From contig CAKKNE010000001.1 in NCBI GenBank assembly GCA_918797485.1, forward strand, positions 4,526,001 through 4,590,000: a stretch of 64,000 nucleotides of DNA. The letters run 5' to 3'. Origin of the DNA: Pelagomonas calceolata. Taxonomy: Eukaryota > Sar > Pelagophyceae > Pelagomonadales > Pelagomonadaceae. The position numbers and the translations under genes were made by a program. A model generated the notes under the pieces. The model did no database searches. It saw only the letters and a program-made list of their open reading frames with translations, and was not told the DNA's origin. This document shows, in pieces, positions 58,664 to 64,000 of this stretch (positions are counted from its first letter, which is position 1; every line of letters begins with the position of its first letter).

Positions 58664-61600
58664 TTACACATCGTCAACCGTCAAAGGCGGCGCAGGAGCC
58701 GGCGCGAGAGACGACGGCGAAAACGGCGACGTGGGACTCAGCGCCTGCTCCAGCTGCCCGAGGACCTCGACGGTCAGCGGGTGGTCGGGGCCGAGGACGC
58801 GCCGCGACCGCTTGCCCTTTTCCACGAGAATGGAGACGGCCTCGAGGACGTCCAGGTCCTCCTCTTCCTCCGCCGGAGCGGGCGCATTCGCCGGCACCGG
58901 AGCCTCGGGCGCCGCGGGGGACGGCGAAAGAACCGGCGAGAACAGCGCCTGAGCCGGCGCCGGCGCCTCGACCTCCTCGGCCGTGGCGAGCAGCGCGCGG
59001 TACGCCGCGGCGTCGTCCGCGAGGCCGCGCACGTCGCGCAGGGCCACGTCGATCTCGACGAGCGCGCCCTGGCGCTCGACGCGCAGCGACACGACGCCGG
59101 GATCCCGGCGCTGGGCCGCGCGCGCGCCGTAGGCCTTGGCGGCGGCGCCCCGCAGCAAGGCGACGACCGCCGCGTCGGCCGCGTCGATGTTGCCCCCCGC
59201 GACGACGCGGCAGTAGACGTCGCCGAGCCGCTTGTAGGCGTGGCGCTTGCGCTGCCGCTGGCAGGCAAAGTTCGCCGCGCTTGCTAAGTCAGTCGCGATG
59301 CGTTCCGTAATGGCCCGTACTGCCGCCTCGGGCCGCGGGAGCAGCTCGACAGGGCCATCGGCGTCGACGTCGTAGTCCCCGACACTTAACAAACGCCACG
59401 ACCGCTTGCGCGCGCAGTGCGCGTCAAGCACGGCCTCGAGGCGCCCCCGAGTGGCGTCCAGCGCCCGTCGCGCGAGCCGCCGCGCCTCGCCGCGGTCGTA
59501 GGCCTCGAGTCGCTTCACCTGGTCCCGGTCGCGCCGCGCCTTCACTAACGCACGCAACGCCGGCCCGACTTTTGATGAGAGGCGCGCGCCCTCGTCGGCG
59601 TCGGCGGTCGCGCCGCCCTGGACTAAGGTAGCGAGCTGCTTCTCGACGATGCCCTCGCAGGCCTGCGCACACGCTTTCGAAGCCTTCCGTCGGTAAGTGC
59701 GCGTCGGCGACTCCTCGCGCGGACTCGGCCTCGTGGGAGCGGGAGTCGGCGCCAGCCGCGCGGCCCGTTCATCTTTCACGAGCTGCGTCACGCGCTCCTC
59801 GAGGGCGACCTCGTACTTCGCTAATACTTTAAGCCAGTTCCCGACCTTCCAGTCCTGGGCGGGCCGGCCGCGCGCCAGGGCCTCCTCGCCCCTCGGGAGT
59901 GCTTCCTTAACATCAACCTTGAAGCGCGGCCGCCGCAAGGCCTTGGCGTCCAGGCCGCCGGTCCAGCCCGCGGCGACCCGCAGATTCCGCAGCGCCACCT
60001 CGCAGGCCTTCTTCTTTGCGCGAATCGCGAGGCGCCTTTGAACCGACTCGTCGACGCTCGGTATCTTCTCCTGCACGTGGAAGGCGGCCTCGCGCCGCGA
60101 TATCTCCTCGTCGCCCTTCACGAGCAAGGCCTCGAACACATACTTGCCCGCAACGTCCGGTACGGCGACGCCGTAGAACTCCACCGCGCCGCGAAAGACG
60201 GGCCGCTCCCCACAGTCCACTTCAGAATCATCAGGCTTGAGTAACACCAACCGCACCGCATACGCGCCATCGACGCGCGCGCGCTCGTCGTTGCCGTCCA
60301 CCAAGGTCAACGAGACATTGGCGGAATGATTGACGACGTGGAACGGCTCGAATTTGAGGGACCGCGGCGGCCCGCTCAGGACGCAGAACGACGTCGAGAC
60401 GCCGCTCTCGAGCTCCTGGTCTCCGTGACTACCTTTGGTGGCGAAGGACCCCGTGGCGACCACACAAAAGACGCCAGATAAAGCCGGCCGGGCCTCGAAC
60501 TCGACCGTCCCTTGATCAACCTCGAGCTCGTCATGATCCCAATTCGTCTGGAGGTGGGCCATGACGTGTGTGTTGTCCTTGATGGGTTTTAAAGCGGCTA
60601 ACCGAAACTGCACCCTACTACAATATTTGGAGGATGTGCACGGGTTGCCTCTACTGTCGACCACGACGGCGCGGCACCTTAGTAAATCGTCGCCTTTTAT
60701 CGGCGAGTCCTCGTCCACGTCGACGCTCAGCACTATTTTCGAAGGTGCCCCGGGCATCACGAGTAGCGACCGCCGCTTCTCAACGATGGAACCTAGCTTT
60801 GTCTTGACGACGACGTCATATGAGCCCGCTCTCGACAGAGATGGGCCATCGAACGAAAACGCCTTCCGCGCGCCCCGTTTTACATCCTCGAACGCAAAGT
60901 CTTCCTCCTCTTCATCCTCAACGATCTTGCGGAGCTTGAGCTGGCCGTCGCGGCGCTTCTCGACAACCCTAAAACCGGTTCTTTGAAGGGGGGCACTGGT
61001 GTCCTCCTCCACGACCCTCGTTACAATTTTAGCCGCCTCGGACCCGTCCAACACATTCCCATAACTGTCGCAGGGCACGAGCTTGAGGGCCCACGCCTGA
61101 TCGACGTCGACGACGCGCGGCGCCACAGGCTTATAGGAGACGCACGGGCCATGTTTAACTTCGAAGACGTCGGATCTCGTGGTCACGTCCTTGACTTCGC
61201 ACTCCCAGGCATACGAACCCGCTTTTACGGCCATGGGCGGCTCTGCCATCAGGGCGATCCCGTCCGCGAATTCCAGGGAAGCGACCGGGTCCTCTAGTTT
61301 CTCACCGAGCCACTTTCCGGGGGAAATGCTCTTCAGTTTCACGAGGCAGGACCCCGCGTACTTCACGAGATTGTTTGAGGCGTCCTGCGCCTCGATTCTA
61401 ATTGATGGCAAAGCGTCGCCCGCCACAATATCGGTCTTGGTTTCCTCCAGGAACCCGAACTCGTCGTCGTCCTTTGGCGCCGTATCAAAGCTGACCTTCA
61501 GCTTCGAAATGACGCCGGAACATACGACGAGCGAGTGCTCGAACGACGTCGCGGCCCCGACAACACCAGTGACGGCATAGGTCCCGGCCCTTGGTAATTT

Positions 61601-64000
61601 GATGGACACTTTGGCAGTTCCCGCATCGTCAAAAGTAGCTTCCACTTCTTTGGCGGCCGGCCCGGCGCAGCGCACGACACAAGTCCCGCCACGGACGGCC
61701 CGGCCCCGCGCATCAGAGGCCACACAGACCACTTTGAACACATCGCCGGCGTCGACCTCGTCGGGAACCTCCAACGTCAACCGCCGACATGGAGGCGGCT
61801 CCGCCGAGATCAGGAAGGGTCGCGACGTCGCTCTCGCAAACTCCGCTTCTCGAGAAGGAGCGACCACAAAACGCGCCCGGCCTTGTAATCCTGAAGGTAG
61901 TGTGAGTCCTTCCGTCATAAAGGCCCGGCCTTGCTCCAAGGAACTCGTAGAGACCTCCTGGACGCTCCCGTTTATTTCGACGCACAGCGACAACACGAGG
62001 TCCGCGTCCTTCAACGGAAACGCGCCCCCTACGAGTCGCTGGTGCGTCCGCAGGAACGCGCTCAGACTAACATTTGACGAGGACGCCTCGCGCTTCAGTA
62101 AGCGCCGCACGAGGTCGATCGATACAGGTTCCTCGCCGCCCCACAGCTTTTTAGGCCCGTGCAGCGCCTCGTCCAGTAATGTCGAACTGGAGAGGGCGTC
62201 GGCCGCGTCGTCAATAGCTATCGTTGGAGCGTTGCCCCGGACGTCCTCAAAAAGTTTCCGCGCGGCTTCGTTTGATGACGACGGCATTGCAGCCTCGGGG
62301 TCCAAATCCAAGAACCGCACGTTGAGCTCCGCGCCAAGCAGCGTCGGCTCTTCCGGTTTGACTACTTCTTCCTCCTCTTCTACGGGTGTAGGCGGCGGCT
62401 TTTCAGGTGATACGCCAATGAGTAACGCGTCCTGGAGGATGGACGTGCACTCCAGCAGACTTTTCGCGTCCATGCCCCGCGACGGTCGCGGCGCCAACCC
62501 CGGCGCCTTTTCGCCGAAGGGCCGCGGGTTGCCCTTGGAGCGCCTTGCGACGAAGGGGAGGCGGTGCTTGACCGGTGAAGAAGGCTTCTTCTTCTTCCGC
62601 TTCTTGGGCACCGTGTTCTCCTTGTCTAATGTGGTCAAGGGATCCTCCACATGATGATGACGGTAGGTGCTGACGTCTCTCGTAGGAGCGTCCACACAAA
62701 GGCGTCTCGACGCTCTATCGAAAACGCGTTTTGTGGACGCGTGTTGCTGGCTCCAGGCTTTGCACGTCTTACCGGCGAATGGGGCATCCGTACAACTAGC
62801 CAACAACAACTCGCGCGCCGTCCGAGGCGCATGGTGCCGGACGGCTTCGTACAGTAAAGACGGTGATGACGAGTTGGACCTAATCAGAGACGGCGGGACG
62901 TCGTCTTCCCGATCGCCGTCGTCATATTCGATGGAGTAGGAACCGTCATGCACTGCCACAATTTTGCCACCATACCACTCGTCGCCGCCCTCGAAGCGCG
63001 CTTCGACTTGTTGATTCATTGATAAAGTTGACTGCACCGAATCCGGGTCCGCCCCGAGACCGATCGCGAGCGCGCACATTTCCGCCGAACCGGCGTCGTC
63101 GCCGCCGCACCTCTCCAAAGCTACTCGCAAGCAGCCCGCGGCCTCTCTACTACATTCGGCCGCGTCCTCTCTTAACAGACGCCTTCCAAGCACTTTTAGG
63201 GAGTCGACGGCGCCGCGCGTCGCGTGAAAGTGTAACGCACCGCTCACGACGGCCTTGACCGTCGAACCGCTCGCGAGCGCCACGTCCACGAGCGCGTCCA
63301 GCCGCTCGGGGTCGGCGCACTCGCGGATCAGTGAAGCGACCAGCGCCTTGTCATCAATGCGTCGTTTCCTGATGATGGCCGGGGCGTCCCGCATGTATCT
63401 CGCCGCGCCGAGGGCCGCCGCTTCGATCATCGCGGCGTCGTCCTCTATTGTTATATCCTCGCCAATCTCCATCATAACCCGTTTCTGGAGGTCCTCGCAC
63501 GGTTTTAGGGAAACCAGCAGATCCCGCGCGGTCCTTCGCCAGTTGTCCGGCCTACTGATAGCGTAGGCGTCGCCTTGTAAACACCCGAGGCGCGTCAACA
63601 CCTCCTCGGCGCAATTGACGTGAGAGCCCCGCAAGCAGATGAAGAGGGCGTCCTGGTAGCATTGAGTGGGCACAGAAACAGCGGGCGCGTCCCCGCACAC
63701 CGGTGAAGCGTTCCCCTTCTCGGGCGACAGGAGGTCCAAGGCGTCATTTGAAGGTGGCGCCGCTACTACTACAGAGGAGGACGTCGTCCAGGCGTCGGCT
63801 GGTAAGCGTGATACGGCCAACAGCGCGTCCCGGTTATCCGCGCAGCAACATAGGGCAGCGCAGGCGACGGCGCCGCGCTCCGAACGCCGCTTCAGGAGCG
63901 AAGCACCCCTATCGGTCGTGGCGAACGCCAACAAATCTACGGCCAACGCCACCGCCGCCGCGTCGTTCGCACGGCAGGCCCCGGCCAATGACGTTATCAT
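58664..64000 (-). CDS. Giant multidomain protein: Tudor-like, Ig/filamin-like domains and TPR-type tail (partial)
   Basis: 1778 residues are visible. An ATG falls exactly at base 64000, but the gene may extend beyond the window. Residues 1-320 are helical, perhaps ankyrin- or ARM-like. A Tudor-like module is at about 329-372 (VEARFEGGDEWYGGKIVAVH, then YSIEYDDGDREDDV). A basic, nuclear-signal-like stretch follows (PKKRKKKKPSSPVKHR). About 740-1330 holds several Ig/filamin-like beta domains (LEVPDEVDAGDVFKVVCVAS; ALKLVPCDSYGNVLDGS; LRCRAVVVDSRGNPCTS), a layout that recalls the SMCHD1 extended region, though no GHKL ATPase or hinge is seen here. The rest is helical. The tail DVLEAVSILVEKGKRSRRVL and GPDHPLTVEVLGQLEQAL matches the TPR tail seen elsewhere in this window. 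Confidence 0.72.
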   Translation of the reverse strand: MITSLAGACRANDAAAVALAVDLLAFATTDRGASLLKRRSERGAVACAALCCCADNRDALLAVSRLPADAWTTSSSVVVAAPPSNDALDLLSPEKGNASPVCGDAPAVSVPTQCYQDALFICLRGSHVNCAEEVLTRLGCLQGDAYAISRPDNWRRTARDLLVSLKPCEDLQKRVMMEIGEDITIEDDAAMIEAAALGAARYMRDAPAIIRKRRIDDKALVASLIRECADPERLDALVDVALASGSTVKAVVSGALHFHATRGAVDSLKVLGRRLLREDAAECSREAAGCLRVALERCGGDDAGSAEMCALAIGLGADPDSVQSTLSMNQQVEARFEGGDEWYGGKIVAVHDGSYSIEYDDGDREDDVPPSLIRSNSSSPSLLYEAVRHHAPRTARELLLASCTDAPFAGKTCKAWSQQHASTKRVFDRASRRLCVDAPTRDVSTYRHHHVEDPLTTLDKENTVPKKRKKKKPSSPVKHRLPFVARRSKGNPRPFGEKAPGLAPRPSRGMDAKSLLECTSILQDALLIGVSPEKPPPTPVEEEEEVVKPEEPTLLGAELNVRFLDLDPEAAMPSSSNEAARKLFEDVRGNAPTIAIDDAADALSSSTLLDEALHGPKKLWGGEEPVSIDLVRRLLKREASSSNVSLSAFLRTHQRLVGGAFPLKDADLVLSLCVEINGSVQEVSTSSLEQGRAFMTEGLTLPSGLQGRARFVVAPSREAEFARATSRPFLISAEPPPCRRLTLEVPDEVDAGDVFKVVCVASDARGRAVRGGTCVVRCAGPAAKEVEATFDDAGTAKVSIKLPRAGTYAVTGVVGAATSFEHSLVVCSGVISKLKVSFDTAPKDDDEFGFLEETKTDIVAGDALPSIRIEAQDASNNLVKYAGSCLVKLKSISPGKWLGEKLEDPVASLEFADGIALMAEPPMAVKAGSYAWECEVKDVTTRSDVFEVKHGPCVSYKPVAPRVVDVDQAWALKLVPCDSYGNVLDGSEAAKIVTRVVEEDTSAPLQRTGFRVVEKRRDGQLKLRKIVEDEEEEDFAFEDVKRGARKAFSFDGPSLSRAGSYDVVVKTKLGSIVEKRRSLLVMPGAPSKIVLSVDVDEDSPIKGDDLLRCRAVVVDSRGNPCTSSKYCSRVQFRLAALKPIKDNTHVMAHLQTNWDHDELEVDQGTVEFEARPALSGVFCVVATGSFATKGSHGDQELESGVSTSFCVLSGPPRSLKFEPFHVVNHSANVSLTLVDGNDERARVDGAYAVRLVLLKPDDSEVDCGERPVFRGAVEFYGVAVPDVAGKYVFEALLVKGDEEISRREAAFHVQEKIPSVDESVQRRLAIRAKKKACEVALRNLRVAAGWTGGLDAKALRRPRFKVDVKEALPRGEEALARGRPAQDWKVGNWLKVLAKYEVALEERVTQLVKDERAARLAPTPAPTRPSPREESPTRTYRRKASKACAQACEGIVEKQLATLVQGGATADADEGARLSSKVGPALRALVKARRDRDQVKRLEAYDRGEARRLARRALDATRGRLEAVLDAHCARKRSWRLLSVGDYDVDADGPVELLPRPEAAVRAITERIATDLASAANFACQRQRKRHAYKRLGDVYCRVVAGGNIDAADAAVVALLRGAAAKAYGARAAQRRDPGVVSLRVERQGALVEIDVALRDVRGLADDAAAYRALLATAEEVEAPAPAQALFSPVLSPSPAAPEAPVPANAPAPAEEEEDLDVLEAVSILVEKGKRSRRVLGPDHPLTVEVLGQLEQALSPTSPFSPSSLAPAPAPPLTVDDV

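Noticed and set aside
61599-62654. 351-codon open frame on the + strand
   Set aside because: Lies wholly antisense to the giant gene, with Ser/Arg-rich composition and no domain; a shadow of a GC-rich coding frame.
1-64000. Mobile elements with transposase, reverse transcriptase or integrase; CRISPR arrays; rRNA
   Set aside because: No frame with such motifs and no regular direct-repeat array of CRISPR type was found by eye on either strand.

Overview
The window looks like nuclear DNA of a photosynthetic stramenopile, most likely a pelagophyte (Aureococcus/Pelagomonas type). The reasons are a fucoxanthin-chlorophyll a/c-binding protein gene plus a second LHC gene, proteins with mitochondrial, ER and bipartite plastid-type leaders, very GC-rich coding sequence, few but peculiar introns, and MYND-TPR and ankyrin proteins of kinds common in such algae. 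No rRNA, convincing tRNA, CRISPR array, retroelement or bacterial-style operon was seen. The species is an inference. About 42 protein genes are packed at roughly 1.5 kb each, many as head-to-head pairs 200-500 bp apart. || Layout: 1-5 kb has a membrane-protein fragment, an FCP antenna gene, a BRCC36-like JAMM deubiquitinase, a TrhO/rhodanese tRNA-hydroxylase homologue and a membrane-anchored thioredoxin-like 2Fe-2S protein. 5-7.3 kb is gene-poor and less GC-rich, with three diverged ~290-bp tandem units. 7.3-16.6 kb has a zinc alcohol dehydrogenase, NDUFA1, a large SNM1-type nuclease with added UBA-like, BRCT-like, SWIM and RING-like modules, an F-box/kelch protein, a cysteine-rich membrane protein and a PLOD-like glycosyltransferase. 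17-28 kb has DCP2, an LHC protein, an ABC1 kinase, an ankyrin-like protein and a RecQ4-like helicase with GRF and SAP-like domains. || 28.6-44.5 kb has a lumenal-type FKBP, a Kunitz-glycosyltransferase fusion, a MYND-TPR protein, coiled-coil proteins, a GT15 mannosyltransferase, a stand-alone polyketide-synthase DH half, a DUF5672 protein, a TTLL12-N/methyltransferase fusion, an NTF2-like protein, delta-tubulin-like protein and cyclin Y. 44.5-64 kb has an inverted pair of TPR-tail fragments, several mitochondrial-type proteins, an AIF-like oxidoreductase, a TRIC/UPF0126-ACT-ACT fusion, a double-DysF protein, a DUF3128 protein, an ankyrin protein and the start of a giant Tudor/Ig-like protein that reaches the window edge. 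|| Two sequence systems cut across the genes. (i) A 22-24 bp imperfect palindrome (GCTAGTGTCTTAC, a few variable bases, CGCTAGC) occurs about 16 times, essentially only between genes and typically 60-250 bp upstream of start codons; it is a strong candidate for a lineage-specific promoter element. (ii) Short introns that carry the terminal-repeat-like word ACGCCATCGACGCG, one flanked by an exact 8-bp direct repeat, match the introner elements known from Aureococcus and Micromonas. Gene models are read by eye from one sequence; splice sites and starts are predictions.
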